NCBI GenBank assembly: GCA_029204225.1
Contig: CM055106.1
Span: forward strand, 2,414,738 to 2,478,737
DNA: 64,000 nt
DNA from: Diphasiastrum complanatum
Taxonomy: Eukaryota; Streptophyta; Lycopodiopsida; Lycopodiales; Lycopodiaceae
Direction: 5' to 3'
Shown here: positions 46,840-58,031 of the stretch, one piece after another
Layout of the letters: every line of letters begins with the position of its first letter
Numbering within the stretch: position 1 is the stretch's first letter
Notes under the pieces: model-generated
Databases searched by the model: none
Told to the model about the DNA's origin: nothing
Seen by the model: the letters and a program-made list of their open reading frames with translations, nothing else
Translations under genes and position numbers: made by a program

Positions 46840-47906
46840 TTATGTAGGTTTCGAGTTCGATTTTGATTCGAACTGTTCTGTTAGACTTCGAAGTGGTGAT
46901 TTGAGTCTGTCAGGTACTCGATCTTGACCTCCCTCTGAATCTGGTAATTCTCTTTCATCTTCTGCTTGTTTTACTTCTGTCGTCATTGATAGCTCATAAT
47001 AGTTTTTGAGAATTTCATAGCCGACTAGATCACTGTCTGCTATGTATTTCGTCTCATCAAATTTAACATCTCGAACAGCTTTTATCATGCCAGTTTCGAG
47101 TACATAGATATGATAATATGACAAATGTAACTCAAATCCTATGAGAAAATCTTGTTCCATCTTTTCATTGAGTTTCTTTCTCAGCTTATCTGGTATGTGC
47201 ATATACACTGTGCATCCAAATGTCCGAACATGTGCTAGATTTGGCTTCGACTTCCACCATATCTTATGAAGAGTTTTATCTGGTATTCGAGATTTCAGAA
47301 TACGATTCTGAAGATAATTTGATGTAGCCACTACTTCTACCCACAACTATTTTGGTGCTTTCACATGAGCCATCATACACCTTGCAGCTTTCATAAGTGT
47401 ACGATTCCTTCGTTCAGCTATTCCATTGTGTTGATGTGTGTAAAATGCAGTCTTTGTGTGCATAATACCTCGATCAATACAGTAAGCTTTGAATTAGTTG
47501 GAAATGTACTCACCTCCACGATCTATGCAAATTTGCTTCAACTTATTGCCTATTTCTCAGCCCAATTCGTATACTCAACGAATTTTTTGAAAGCTTCAGA
47601 TTTAGTACGTATAAAGTATACCACAACAAACTTGCTGAAGTCATCGATAAACATTATGAAGTACTTTGCATCACCTAATGACAATACTCCAACTGGTCCA
47701 CAAATATATGAATGCAGAATTTCAAGTACCTTAGTTGCTTTATAAACATCCTTACTGAAAGGTGTTCTAGTCAACTTGCCTTTAAGACAGGATTCGTAGG
47801 TAGTTCGAATATTTCTACTTTTGATTTCGACTCCTTGAATCCTCTGACTTTTGTTGGCTTGGTACAACGCTTCCATGTTCATGTGACATATCCTCTTGTG
47901 CCACAA
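46840..47906 (-). pseudogene. Copia C integrase, catalytic Asp lost
   Basis: 47906-47550 carries the zinc-binding region (H-K-R-I-C-H, then Y-E-S-C with one Cys changed to Tyr) and the start of the core. The first catalytic Asp in H-S-D is Tyr here (codon at 47708-47706). 47346-46840 carries the C-terminal integrase part (I-W-W-K-S-K-P-N-L, F-G-C-T-V-Y-M-H-I-P) and the linker. The segment between them, with the R-G-G-E-Y and E-R-R-N-R region, is broken by stops. Confidence 0.8.
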
Positions 47907-47921
47907 TATATCTGTTGATTC

Positions 47922-48284
47922 CTAAGTTTGATTGGCTTGTTCGATTCTTGTTCGAATGTTCAGGTGATAAAAATTTCCTTCTCTATTGTCTTTAGCAACT
48001 AGGTTATCAGAATCTTCCTCGAACAGTTTACAAGAGTTCTTTGTGAAGGTTACTGACATGCCTGTATCGACTATCTTAGCTATGGATAGAAGATCTTTGT
48101 CAAGAGTAGGGACATAGAGAACTTCCTCCAGTTTCTTGTCACCCTGATTCGTGTCCAACCATAGTACACCAGTTCCATGAACCACGTGTTTAGAACCGTG
48201 TAATGAATCTCGAATAGTTCGTCTTCTTGTACTCAGATAGAATTTGTTAAGAGGAAACAAAATGTGAGGTGGCTCCCAAATCAA
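47922..48284 (-). pseudogene. Copia C protease, altered triad and frameshift
   Basis: Just upstream of this frame the minus strand reads V-L-D-L-G-A-T-S-H, with Leu (codon 48279-48277) in place of the Ser of the D-S-G triad. A stop follows F-V-S-S, and the rest (G-T-G-V-L-W-L-D, L-Y-V-P-T-L-D-K-D-L-L-S) is in the frame listed here. Confidence 0.75.
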
Positions 48285-48419
48285 GTACTACTTCTTGAAT
48301 TGAATTAGATGAACGACATAGATCATCACTAACATAGGCTGTTGAGGTCCTTGTCATCCTGTCTTCTACTGCTCTGGAGCATTCTGCTTTGTCTTCGACA
48401 TAGTTTGAATCTGAAGGTT

Positions 48420-49060
48420 CACTTTGATTCTGCTCCTTTTTAATTTTGGGATTCTGATAACAGTCTACTGCTGCATGACCCCGTTTATGACAATGAATGC
48501 ATTCAATCTTTGGATTTAGCCAACACTTTTTTTGTGTGTGACGTGATCTTCTGCATCTATTGCAGATCTTCTTATCACCAAAATTCTTCTGTTGTTTACC
48601 AGATTGTTGTTCATTTGTCTTAGATCCATTCTTTTTAGATGACTCCCTCTTAACTTCTTAAAAAATTTATTCTTCTGAGTAAATAGAGCATTTTCGGAAT
48701 CACCATTGTCGTCATAGCATTCACGAGCTTCTCTTTTACTCCGTCTATTGTCTTTTGAAGAGTCATTGTCGCATCTTTCGCCAATAAGATTCTTGTTGTG
48801 TGGAATGACCTTGGTAGGGCTCGAAGAAAATAACTAAGCTGTTTTTCCTTGGAAATTGCATTTTTTGCAACAGAATTCTACAAGGAAATAAACAAATCTT
48901 TAATCTTTCGCACAAATGTGTTCAGGTCTTTGCCGTCCCACTGTAGGTAAGTTAATTGGTCTTCCAAGAACTTTAATGTTTTATATTGGTTATGTTCTTG
49001 GAAGACCAATACATTGTAGGTAAGTTAATTGGTCTTCCAAGAACATGGCACATTAAAGAC
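48420..49060 (-). pseudogene. Copia C gag remnant with zinc knuckles
   Basis: Read on the minus strand from about 48965: L-T-Y-L-Q-W-D-G-K-D-L-N-T-F, S-Y-F-L-R-A-L-P-R-S-F-H-T-T and L-A-K-D-A-T-M-T-L. Then, through frame breaks, a knuckle region at about 48470-48580 (I-C-N-R-C-R-R-S-R-H-H-T and I-H-C-H-K-R-G-H-A-A-V-D-C-Y). Gag residues before L-T-Y-L are missing; that place is occupied by a small local rearrangement (48942-49044). Confidence 0.7.
48942..49044. repeat. Local direct and inverted triplication inside gag of element C
   Basis: A 30-bp word (TGTAGGTAAGTTAATTGG plus CTTCCAAGAAC) occurs at 48942-48971 and again at 49015-49044. Between them, 48994-49010 is the exact reverse complement of its last 17 bases. 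This looks like a template-switch or break-repair scar. Confidence 0.85.
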
Positions 49061-49072
49061 TTGTTCTCCAAG

Positions 49073-49613
49073 GCACAAGTATTTATATTGTTACAAGACA
49101 AGTCTTTTGGCCTTTTATTTCTGTAACAGTTGATCTCTAACCGTTTACGATGGTTGATATTCAGAGAGATGCTCTGTTTCTAGGGTCGAATAAATTTTGT
49201 TCGCAAATATTTCGCGACAGTCTATCTCTTCGTCTCAACTTCGTGTTTTGCAAATTGTTCGTCTTTTGTGAATTGTTCGCGACAGATGACAACTTTGAGC
49301 ATGAAGAAGAAATCCAGAATATTTCGCGAATTGTTCGCGACAATTTCACGACATCTGAGGTTTAAACAAGAAACAAAATATTTCACGAGAAGATTCTGTT
49401 CGCGAATCTTACAAGCTTCAACAAGAAAGCCACGAGCTTCTACAAGAAACTGTTTCGCAAATCTTTCGCGAATCTTTTGAGTTGACTGCAAGACAAATTT
49501 TGCGAATCCTTCGAGGTTGATCACGAATAGAAATGTTTTGAGTTCACGTTCGCGTTCGTTTCTTTCTCATCCTTTGTCAAGTAAACTACACACTTTGTTA
49601 GTAGAATCAAGAT
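49073..49613 (-). repeat. 5' LTR of copia element C
   Basis: Partner of 44711-45266. Ends with TTAGTAGAATCAAGATCTG on the outer side. The internal edge at 49073 is where similarity to the other LTR stops. No convincing primer binding site was found next to it. Confidence 0.85.
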
Positions 49614-49624
49614 CTGTCTGATCA

Positions 49625-51229
49625 GTTGTTCTACAAAAATAAATAGTTGTTTATAAGTTTCTACAAGTATCAATATTTTCAAAAGTCCAAATGAGCAAAA
49701 TATCAGTTGAGTAAAAAACAACAAAACAGTTCCAAACAACAAGAGGTAGAGTGTGTATCTGCAGAACCAAAGAACAGGAGTATCAAAGATCAGTTTCAGC
49801 AGTGCAAAAGATCAGCATTACCAAGAAAATGGAAATCGAAAAAAAACAAAGGACCTAAGTGTCGTCAAGAAGATGTACTGGATGCCTGACAACACTCTTT
49901 CTTCCAATCCTTTGTCGGCATATGTCATTTTTGTTGGGGGACACTCGAGTTCCTGAGCTCCAAAAGGCATACACCAGTTTCTTGACCCGATTCGTGATTA
50001 TGGTACCTCTAGGCAATTGTCTCTGACAGACACTCAACAGCAGAACCTCCTCATCGTTCTTAATGTTAAGGCGAGAACTGGCTGCATCAATATTTCTACA
50101 ATGAACAGCCAAAGCACCTGCAATTCTCGAATGAGAGAGAAACACTTGTGCCATCAGCTTTATTTAGTACCATCACAAGCGAAGATATCTTCACGAAGAA
50201 TTTATTCACCGAGTGGGGCACCTTAATTTGACTGAGGGTGTTACGGATGCTAGAAACAAAATTGCTTTCAACAGTATCTCACTTTCTCTATTCGAACTAC
50301 CTGTCAATGCTTTACGAGTTTTCCTCTCTATTAGAATGAATTAGATTCAAACCAACCACACGCTCTCTCTCTCTCTTCAACAGATTTGAGCAGCCTCCTC
50401 CCACCAGTCAGGTTTCTAAAGACCATAAATTATTAGAAGAGTTATCTCTTTGAAGATCCCAGTCCAGCGCTTGTTTGCAATCCATGAACAGTCTTTTGCC
50501 ACGAACAATCGTGCTACTACATCCTATTCTGCGAGCTATTGAACTCGTAGATTGCTGCTGTCCGAACAATTGTAATACTTTGCTATTGAAAGGAGCGCTA
50601 ATGTTGTTGCTCCTCAATAGCAGTCCACCTTATGCACACAAAATGTGTAATCATCTCCTTCAGTCAGGCTATTGAATGTTGAAAAATATCAGGCAGACTT
50701 CAAGTGGCCATCAACGCATTTCGAGTGACAGGTCGGCTCAACATTCTCTCTATCGGGCAGTTTGAAGACGTTCTTTCTTATTGAAGATTGTCGGATGAAG
50801 GGCCCTATCCTATTGAGTCACGTCTTTGTCTCTCATCGAATGCTGGATCTCCAAATCAGATTTCTCTACAAAGGCAACTTCTTTCACATGTTGCCAAACA
50901 TTTTCATTCATGTATTTTCATGCAGACTGAAGCCTGCTTTTCTCCAGTTCATTATCGCTCTTCCTATCAAGCCACTATCATGAGCTATTGGACCTGCAGT
51001 GATCGGCTGCTGTCCGAACAATCGGAATTCACTACTATTGAAGAATATATTGAAACAAGATGATTTATCGGATATTCAAATCTTAACAGATTCTTCTTTA
51101 CTTGGTCTTGGCTACCGCACTATTGTCGGGGTTTTCCATAGATCAATCGGACAGTTGATAACACTCACTTCTATGTCGGGTGTCCTTCCCAACTATTATC
51201 CTGCATTGTCCTGCCAGACATAGTTCTAT
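49625..51229. other. Anonymous repeat-like region
   Basis: No coding frame that I can support. A ~60-bp segment with GAGCTATTG and GCTGCTGTCCGAACAAT occurs at about 50529-50592 and, diverged, at about 50980-51045, so part of the region is duplicated. It may be the edge of an unrecognised LTR element. Confidence 0.35.
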
Positions 51230-51480
51230 TTGAATCCAGACAGACAATACCTTTCGAACCCAGACAGACAGAATTCTATTCGAATCCAGGCAGACAAATT
51301 TACATTTGAATCAAAGCAGACAGTTTTTGTATTCGAATTCAGGCAGACAGTTTTGTATTCGAATCCAGGCAGACATCGATGGCCCTGTGTCTTTCTAGTG
51401 CAGGTGTGTCTTTTTCGGCTGTCAGACAAACAAACATTCGACCATCAGACAAACAAACATTCGACCATCAGACAAATATT
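51230..51480. repeat. Two adjacent minisatellites with CAGACA cores
   Basis: About six imperfect units of TTCGAATCCAGGCAGACA with variable spacers (51230-51376), then about 2.5 units of a 23-bp CAGACAAACAAACATTCGACCAT repeat (51422-51480). The shared CAGACA core suggests a common origin. Confidence 0.75.
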
Positions 51481-51539
51481 TGATCTATGGAAGAAATGTT
51501 CGAGCTGACTAGTCAACATTCACAATGATGTACGTGGCA

Positions 51540-52723
51540 GAAGACTGGCCACGTGTAACCTTTCTATGGTTTGCACAAGGCTTGGACATAGGCCAGAACT
51601 TACATCATCCTTATATTGAAGTTTGAAGCCTGTCTTTAAGCTACTGAAGGGTAACTTTTTGAAGAACTGGTGACGTGAAGTTCCCACCATATTAGTAAAA
51701 CACCATACCTGCTTTCTCTAGAAGGTATGTTTATTTCCAGGTGGCAGCCCTTCCAGGTGGCAGAGGCAGCGTTTCACACCGGACTCTCTCTAGGTCACTG
51801 CAAACCATTGGATACCTCACCAAACATGATGTTTCAGATCTTACGGACATTCTGCCTGCTACCTCAAGCATATATATAGCAGAGCCCACGCTCATTCTGA
51901 TTAATTCATTCATTGTGGAGTAGAGCACTTGTTGTTTTCTCTTCTATCTGAGCTATTATGGTAGAATAAAATACTATCTACTGTCTTCTTCGACTTGAAT
52001 CAATGCAGTGATATGCCAACCTTGTATATGTAGTCTATATTTTCATAAGAATCTGTAGGAGTGGGTGACAGACACTTTCAGTTTCTCAAGAACATTATAT
52101 TGCATTTCAGTTTCTTGTGGAATGAATCACACCCCTGTTGTCATTGTCTATTCTAACTGATCCTAGGAAATTCATGATAATTCTGCAGAATAATGGATTC
52201 TATGCTATGCATGGATTTATAATTAGAACTGAACCCAATAATTAATCGAACTATGTTGTGTTTGGAACTGCTTTATCAAAATAAGTGAGTAGCAAGTTTA
52301 TGAAGATTGTTGAGGGTCAACATAGCCCATTGTAAGCATTGCCTGCAACAATCATTTGGCCTTGTGGCATTCTTGTTTTGGCTAAACGGTGAAGCATGTG
52401 ATCTTAATAATGTGGGGATGTCTAATCACTGTGAGTTCTTACTCTTCTCTAGAATATGGATTTCTTGGTTAAACTGTCTGCATATCTTTCTTGGTGTTTG
52501 TTTGTACCATTTTCAATAGCGGTACTAGGGCCGCCTACCCAGAACTGTCATCAGACAAGCAGCTTTACATTTCCATTTCACTGGACTTCAAAGATACATT
52601 TTTTTTAGCTCACCAATAATGATAGAATACCTCTTTATGATGCTCCCCATGGGAACGATAATCATTTATACTACACTTTTACTGACATTTTGGTTTGGTA
52701 AGCTACGACATATACCAAACGTG
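51540..52723 (+). repeat. Probable LTR of a Ty3/gypsy element (partial)
   Basis: TATA-like GCATATATATAGCAG (51869-51883) is followed about 80 bp later by an AATAAAATAC polyadenylation-like word (51964) and, at the right end, by a gypsy-type primer binding site. The string CCCCATGGGAACGATAATC...TTATACTAC just before the site is like the LTR end of plant Athila-type elements. The left boundary is a guess and no second LTR is in the window. Confidence 0.45.
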
Positions 52724-52741
52724 TGGCGCCATTGCCGGGGA
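52724..52741 (+). other. Gypsy-type primer binding site
   Basis: TGGCGCCATTGCCGGGGA matches, with one change, the TGGCGCCGTTGCCGGGGA string I know from plant Athila/Tat-type gypsy elements. The gypsy interior that should follow is absent; copia gag sequence starts about 165 bp later. Confidence 0.65.
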
Positions 52742-52905
52742 GCACAACCAACCAGAGAGTTATTTGTTTAGCAAATTTTTTTTGTCCAGTTTTAAGAAGC
52801 AGATTATGTGATATTCTACTGATGTGTAGATGCAATGATGTGGAATTTCAAGTGTCGGAATTCACAATACTTCTCCAAAATTCTTTTTCATTTGATTACA
52901 GCATA

Positions 52906-53256
52906 ATGGCGGCATGCCCTATGTCTAGCAGTTTAGACACTTTGCCTACTATAGAAAAGCTACACAGTGTATTAGTAGCTGAAGAGTGTAAGATGTTGCA
53001 TACCAATGCAAGAATGAATGCTATTTCTCTGCAGGATGGTGATGAGAAAGCTAATTTCTCATTCAAAAGCAAGAAGAAGACCAATGGCAAGAAGAAGCAC
53101 TTCAAGGAGACCAAGGAGGAGGATGAGGCTTCAAGCTCAAAGGGCAAGTTCAAAGACAAGTCCAAGTACAAATGTTTTTTTTGTGGAAAGAAAGGACATT
53201 TTCAGTGTTTTTGCTTGCAAGAACTCGGATTTTGGAGAAGGATTCAAACTCGCTGA
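52906..53256 (+). pseudogene. Copia gag C-terminal fragment with zinc knuckle
   Basis: It reads L-P-T-I-E-K-L-H-S-V-L-V-A-E-E, then a Lys/Glu-rich linker, then C-F-F-C-G-K-K-G-H-F-Q-C-F-C, an intact CX2CX4HX4C knuckle. It resembles gag of the copy at 60851 (L-P-S-L-E-A-L-Q-S-V-L-I-S-E-E). It lies upstream of a gag N-terminal piece (53952), the reverse of the normal order. The 5' part of this frame (52723-52900) is not gag-like. Confidence 0.75.
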
Positions 53257-53951
53257 GAAACAAGCAATCTGTGAATCATAAGTAGATCAAATCAAGGGGA
53301 TCTGATCCAACGGAGCTCTGTACTGACAGAGAGCTCACACGTGTGAAATCAGCCCTCATTAATGAGTGCTACTTCTCAAGGAATGATCCAAATTTGATGT
53401 TCTATAGCTTGTTGGATAGTTATTGGAGAGTAAAATGTGTTGGTCTTGTTTCTAAATCAATTTGATTTGTTTTTAGAAGAGTTTTAGGCAATCAGAGAAT
53501 TTGAGAGGGTACTCAACTCGTGGGATATGCCAAAGAGAGCACACATCTGTCTTTTTCATCAATTTCATCAATTTTCATTGTCAATCAAGTAGGATTGGAT
53601 AGAAGTGAGTGTTCTGAGGTCTTAGACTTTTCATTTCACACATATTACTGTGTTTGAGTTGAAAGTAAGTTCCTAGAGAGTTTTTCAGTACATTGAAACT
53701 CGTGGGAGAGATAGACTTTTTGCTTGCATGTGCCTCTTCTTTTGTGACTGAAGCAAGATCCAAATTCAAGAAAGATTGATTTTCTGTATTGAGAATTTGT
53801 TCTCACATTTGTTGCTAGATTTCATAGGGTGGATCAACATCTGTGTTAGATCCTAGATTGAGATAGCAAGCAACATCCTTTCAACTCCATTTTTTTTTAT
53901 CATTACTAGAATTTCTCGCCAAAAGGATATCTTCATCTGGTTCACATTTCT
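53257..53951. other. Non-coding stretch between two gag pieces, possible copia LTR/leader
   Basis: Position, AT content and T-rich composition suit a copia LTR and leader for the gag start at about 53952, but no second copy exists here to prove it. No coding frame is seen. Confidence 0.35.
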
Positions 53952-54275
53952 TAGAGATTAACATCTTCCAATTATGCAATGTGGAAGATCAAAATGGAAT
54001 CATTGTTGATTCTACAGGATGTAATGGATATTGTGAGTGGAGCTGAAGAAGATTCTGCTGCACCTAATGAAGCTGCAGCATTCCACAAAAGAACCAGAAT
54101 TGCCCTTCATTTTATAAAAATGAATGCTATCAATGAAGTACTAAGAGAGATCAGTACATGCACCACTGCCAAGGAAGCTTGGGATACTCTAAAAACAATC
54201 TATGAAATCAAAAATACTTCTAGATTGCTTACACTTAGAGACCAAATGTTCCAACCGTACTTTGATGGAATGATC
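53952..54275 (+). pseudogene. Copia gag N-terminal fragment
   Basis: R-L-T-S-S-N-Y-A-M-W-K-I-K-M-E-S-L-L, then R-I-A-L-H-F-I-K-M-N and K-E-A-W-D-T-L-K-T-I-Y-E, collinear with residues 14-115 of the element B gag. It ends abruptly after L-T-L-R-D-Q-M-F; the remaining codons to 54293 are unrelated. No start codon is seen directly upstream. Confidence 0.8.
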
Positions 54276-54394
54276 GGCCAATTAAAATTTTGAATTGTCA
54301 TCTTGTCCAAAGGGGTGCCGCATTCCGCCCATTTGGATCGTTGTGTGCATGAAGTGCGCGTTCACCCGTAGTTGTTGCAGACTTGTCACATAGG

Positions 54395-54455
54395 CCCTAA
54401 TGGCCGTAGGGTCTCTTTCAAACAGTTGCTGACACCACTCTGGTTGTGGTTGGAG
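54395..54455 (+). repeat. Second copy of the GRRVSFK-coding repeat
   Basis: Reads I-G-P-N-G-R-R-V-S-F-K-Q-L-L-T-P-L-W-L on the plus strand, matching 13559-13620 (R-P-D-G-R-R-V-S-F-K then, past a stop, S-F-S-P-L-W). The nucleotide match covers about 60 bp. It sits just after the clipped copia gag. Confidence 0.65.
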
Positions 54456-54559
54456 AGCGGGTAATGCTTGCAGCTCCTTGCCCTTTATTGTTTGAGCTGA
54501 AAAAGATATCTGTCAGCCGCCTCTAGATGACTCATTGGGATACTTTGCTAGGAATTTGT

Positions 54560-55508
54560 TTATTTTCTCTTCCACGGACTTTGGTCTTTGGAAGGCCTGA
54601 CTGGCAGATATGGTGCGTGAACCTCTAGATGATGTTGCATGTCCTTCCTCTTGGCTTTGGCTGGTACCTGCACCTTGGCTTTGATATCGCATCTCAGCAT
54701 CCGTATCTGTTGGTCCTTGGTCTTGGCCTTCGGACCCTTGCTGCTTGCTGGCTTTGGTGGTGGCTTCCTGCTTTCCAAAATAGCCTTGACTACTACCACA
54801 TCTAGGATGTATTTATCCAGAGTCTGGTACACCGTCGTTAAGTCGGTTGCAGCACCTGTACACTGGCACTGATAGAGGCTTGTGTGGTATCGGCCCCGAC
54901 GACTTGTGGAGCTCCATCGTCATTGTCTTCAATTAGGTTCTCGAGGGACCTAATGTCATCTGGGGCGGTGGGATCAGTCCGATCTGGCAATGATATAAAG
55001 ATTTTCTGAATAAATGCATCATCAGGCAACGGTTGGTTGCTCTCGGCAACATTTGGTGGCGAAACAGGTGGGGTACGAGAAGCAACAGTGGAAACGGGGG
55101 TGAGGACGGTTTGTCCAAATGAGAGAATGGGAGGAACATAGGGGAATTGAAGTGTGGTGTGGAGCACGGAAGACGAGAATGGAGCAAAATGGTCTGACGT
55201 GGGGGTGAAAAGTTGATGACTTGCATCCACGCTAGAGTGTCGGGAGACAACTGAGAATCAGCGGGATTAAACGTGAGGGCAGCGACGGTGGTGGCAGGAG
55301 TGATGGAGAATGCGATGGTGATGGACGGAGTAGTGGATAATGGAACAGAAATGGGAGTGGTATCAATAGAGGAAACAAGGATGGGAACAGAAACAATCAT
55401 GGATGGAACAGAAAGAAGGGTAGACCCACTGGACCAGTTGTTACTCAATTTCGATGTCGTTTGCTTGAAAACATCCTTTGTGCCAAGAGAAACGCCACTA
55501 GGGCACAA
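54560..55508 (-). pseudogene. Frameshifted Ser/Thr/Pro-rich protein remnant of unknown function
   Basis: Three minus-strand frames appear to join. 55508 to about 55225 is Ser/Thr/Pro-rich (V-P-I-L-V-S-S-I-D-T-T-P-I-S-V-P). 55230-54838 continues with V-P-P-I-L-S-F-G-Q-T and an acidic part (D-D-I-R-S-L-E-N-L-I-E-D-N-D-D). About 54850-54560 is Lys-rich (P-K-P-A-S-S-K-G-P-K-A-K-T-K). The smooth change of composition argues for one protein with frameshifts near 55228 and 54840. I do not recognise the family. Confidence 0.4.
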
Positions 55509-55680
55509 TAAATGGACTACTTTTTATCATTTTTGAGAAGTGGTCCAGTATCGCCGAACGGGCTCCGTCTTGCATGTCATCTGTTCCATCCAGTGCTGCA
55601 CATCGAGATGAATCTGCATCAACAAATCAGGCTCCAATCAATTCAGTATGCACAGAGAAACGTGCGTTCAAGCCAGGAAC

Positions 55681-55822
55681 CATCGGCCGCCACCTAGAGC
55701 CAGGAACCCACTAGAACATCAGCCGCTACCTAGAGCGGCCGTCATCGCCCATCAATGACATATTGAATTTCCAAATCATCGGCCGTCACCTAGATCGGCC
55801 AGCATTGCTCGTCAACGACGGG
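55681..55822. repeat. Three imperfect GC-rich repeats with internal hairpins
   Basis: CATCGGCCGYCACCTAGA-type units at 55681-55701, 55718-55762 and 55777-55822. The middle unit contains GCCGCTACCTAGAGCGGC, a perfect 6-bp stem with a 6-base loop. They contrast with the AT-rich surroundings. Confidence 0.7.
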
Positions 55823-55856
55823 CACTTTTTACTAGTCTATATATATATTTAAACTT

Positions 55857-56006
55857 ATGTACAGTTGTGCACATGTGTATGGGTGCACCCATGCATCCTC
55901 CTCCCCTCACCCATGCATGAGCTTTTTTTAACTTAAAAAACTTGAGGAGGAGGATGCATGTATGGGGAATGTGCATATCCCCATACATTTGTACATTGTG
56001 TGCATT
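55857..56006. repeat. Imperfect ~55-bp inverted repeat (fold-back)
   Basis: CATGCATCCTCCTCCCCTC on the left (55890-55908) pairs with GAGGAGGAGGATGCATG (55944-55960). The pairing extends outward through the CATAC/GTATG and TGTGCA words to about 55857 and 56006. The size and form suit a MITE or small fold-back element. Confidence 0.6.
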
Positions 56007-56735
56007 GAGGGGTGGACCCCAAAAAGATTCCTCACCCCCTCTCTCCCACTTACTAAATTCAAATACTTAAAGTTTGAAGTTAAAATTTTATTTTCTTCAC
56101 ACACTTCAATGTGCTTTAAACTTTAGCCAATAATCTTTATTACTTGGCTTTCTTATTTATTTTAAATTATCAAAGTTTTACCCATAAATTATGAACATAA
56201 ATATTTTCTTGACAACCTAAAACTGTTTTTTTTTTTCAATCCTTCAAATTCCTATCTTGGCCCGCCATTTTCAAGAATGTTTAACCACAAGCCCAAACTC
56301 ACTAGCCTTAACTCCTAAATCGTTACCCACAAGCTTTTATCCATGGGCCAAAAAATGCACAATTAAAAAAAAAGGCTTCCTTTTTCTTTCTTCCCAACTT
56401 TGTAGTTTTTTATTCTCTTAATGTACAAGTTTGCTTGATCAATATGTCTCATCCTTTCCTCTTGCTCCTGTAGTACCTTGCCAGGAATGGATGTGACAAT
56501 TTACCTCTGAAATCCTAACACATGCAATCTTTTGGTTTTGATCCAACTTCGTTTCTCATTTGAAAGACAAGTTTTTTGCTTTTGGTAACCTGGGTCGAAC
56601 TGTTACATCACCTCAAGTATTGTCATTTTTGATAGCTATAAAATGCATTCATATGATGGAAGGTCAAATGAGTGGTGTTCATTTTTCAATTGCACACTAT
56701 TTTAGGGCTCACCAAGGACTGGGCATCTTGAATCA
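56007..56735. other. AT-rich spacer without supported gene
   Basis: No coding frame and no recognised repeat. The 5' end of the copia remnant at 56736 begins abruptly at about 56740. Confidence 0.45.
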
Positions 56736-58013
56736 TTGACTTATTATCACTGGTATCTAACTTTATCCATACTTTTTAAGTGGAAATTGTATCAACTTGA
56801 TGTCTCCAGTGCTTTTTTGAATGGCTATCTTGAGGAGGAGATATACATGGAACAACCTCAAGGATTTATCAAGGATAAATCTAAGGTGTGTTTGCTATTT
56901 AGAAGTCTTTATGGCTTGAAGCAAGCACCTAGATCATGGTATTCAAGACTCAACAACTTTCTACTTTCATTAGGATTTGTGCTTAGTGACTATGATCCTT
57001 CTATGTACTTAAACTTTGATGGTAGTAATATTGTCATTCTTCTAATCTATGTAGATGACATTATTCTTAGTGGAAGTTGTTTGATGCTAGTTCAAGAAAC
57101 TAAGGATGCATTAGGAGGAGAATTTAAAATGCAAGATCTAGGAGAGATCCATTACATTTTAGGCCTTGAGATTGATTTTCATGAAGAGTATGCTTTTATT
57201 TGTCAATCTAGATATGTCTTTTCTATGTTGAGAAAATTCAATATGCAAAATTGTAAAGGCATAGATACTCCCATGGAGCAACATGTAAAAGACCCTATTA
57301 AAGGTGATGAAAGATCCTTCGAGGACATCACACTTTATAGGAGTCTTATAGGCTCCTTAATTTGGCTTACTATCACTAGACCCGATTTGAGCTATTGTGT
57401 GCACAAATTGAGTCAATTTATGCAAGATCTTAAGATCCAACATTGGAAGATGGCCAAGAGAGTTCTAAGATATGTATCTTCTACTCAAGATTATGGTTTA
57501 TTGTACAAGAATGAAGATCTAACTATTGTTGGCTATTCGGATTCCGATTTTGCAAGTGATAAAATGGATCGAAAGTCCATTAATGCATATACTATCTTTC
57601 TTGGAGGCAATCTTGTGTCTTGGCTTTCAAAGAAGCAAGATACCATATCCCTATCTTCTTGTGAGGACGAGTACAAAGCACTCACTACAACAACTAAAGA
57701 GGTGCTTTGGATCAAGAGGTTAATCATGGAGCTAAAGTGCATCAAAGAGGATGATCTTCCCTTGATCAAGTGTGACAACATATCAACCCAAGCTCTTGCA
57801 AACAATCCTATTTTTCATGCAAGAAGCAAGCATATAGAAGTGGCACACCATGTTGTAAGAGAAAAGCTCATTGGAGGTGAAATCAACTTGGAACATGTCA
57901 ACACATCTTCATGTATTGCTGATCTTCTCACAAAGCCACTTTGCAAGAGTGCCTTCTCAAAGCATAGATCTAATCTTGGTCTTATCTCAAGATCGATGCT
58001 TGATCCACATTAG
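56736..58013 (+). pseudogene. Copia RT-RNase H (family D), long intact frame, 5' truncated
   Basis: A 425-codon open frame with the RT second half: L-D-V-S-S-A-F-L-N-G-Y-L-E-E-E-I-Y-M-E-Q, S-L-Y-G-L-K-Q-A-P-R-S-W, active site Y-V-D-D at 57048-57059 and L-G-E-I-H-Y-I-L-G-L-E-I. The whole RNase H follows (S-D-S-D-F-A-S-D, S-L-S-S-C-E-D-E-Y, C-D-N-I-S-T, F-H-A-R-S-K-H-I-E-V, D-L-L-T-K-P-L). The gag-integrase part and the first RT blocks are missing, so it is a fragment despite the clean frame. The ATG at 56736 is incidental. The same family occurs at 60650-64000 and, clipped, at 42143-42555. Confidence 0.9.
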
Positions 58014-58031
58014 ATACATTTTTAGGAGGAG

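Larger units (their letters stand above)
44711..49613 (-). mobile_element. Copia element C with paired LTRs, decayed
   Basis: Direct repeats of about 550 bp at 44711-45266 and 49073-49613 flank an internal region coding on the minus strand in the order gag, protease, integrase, RT, RNase H (right to left). Every domain is broken by stops or frameshifts. It is related to family A by protein (H-S-x-I-C-G-P, C-L-K-G-K, D-K-L-R-K-K-L) and by CGAA/TTCG-rich LTR composition, but is clearly diverged. I could not confirm a target-site duplication. Confidence 0.9.

Noticed and set aside
56745-56760. TGGTATCTAACT as a copia primer binding site
   Set aside because: It lies directly before the RT fragment, with no LTR or gag around it; a chance match.
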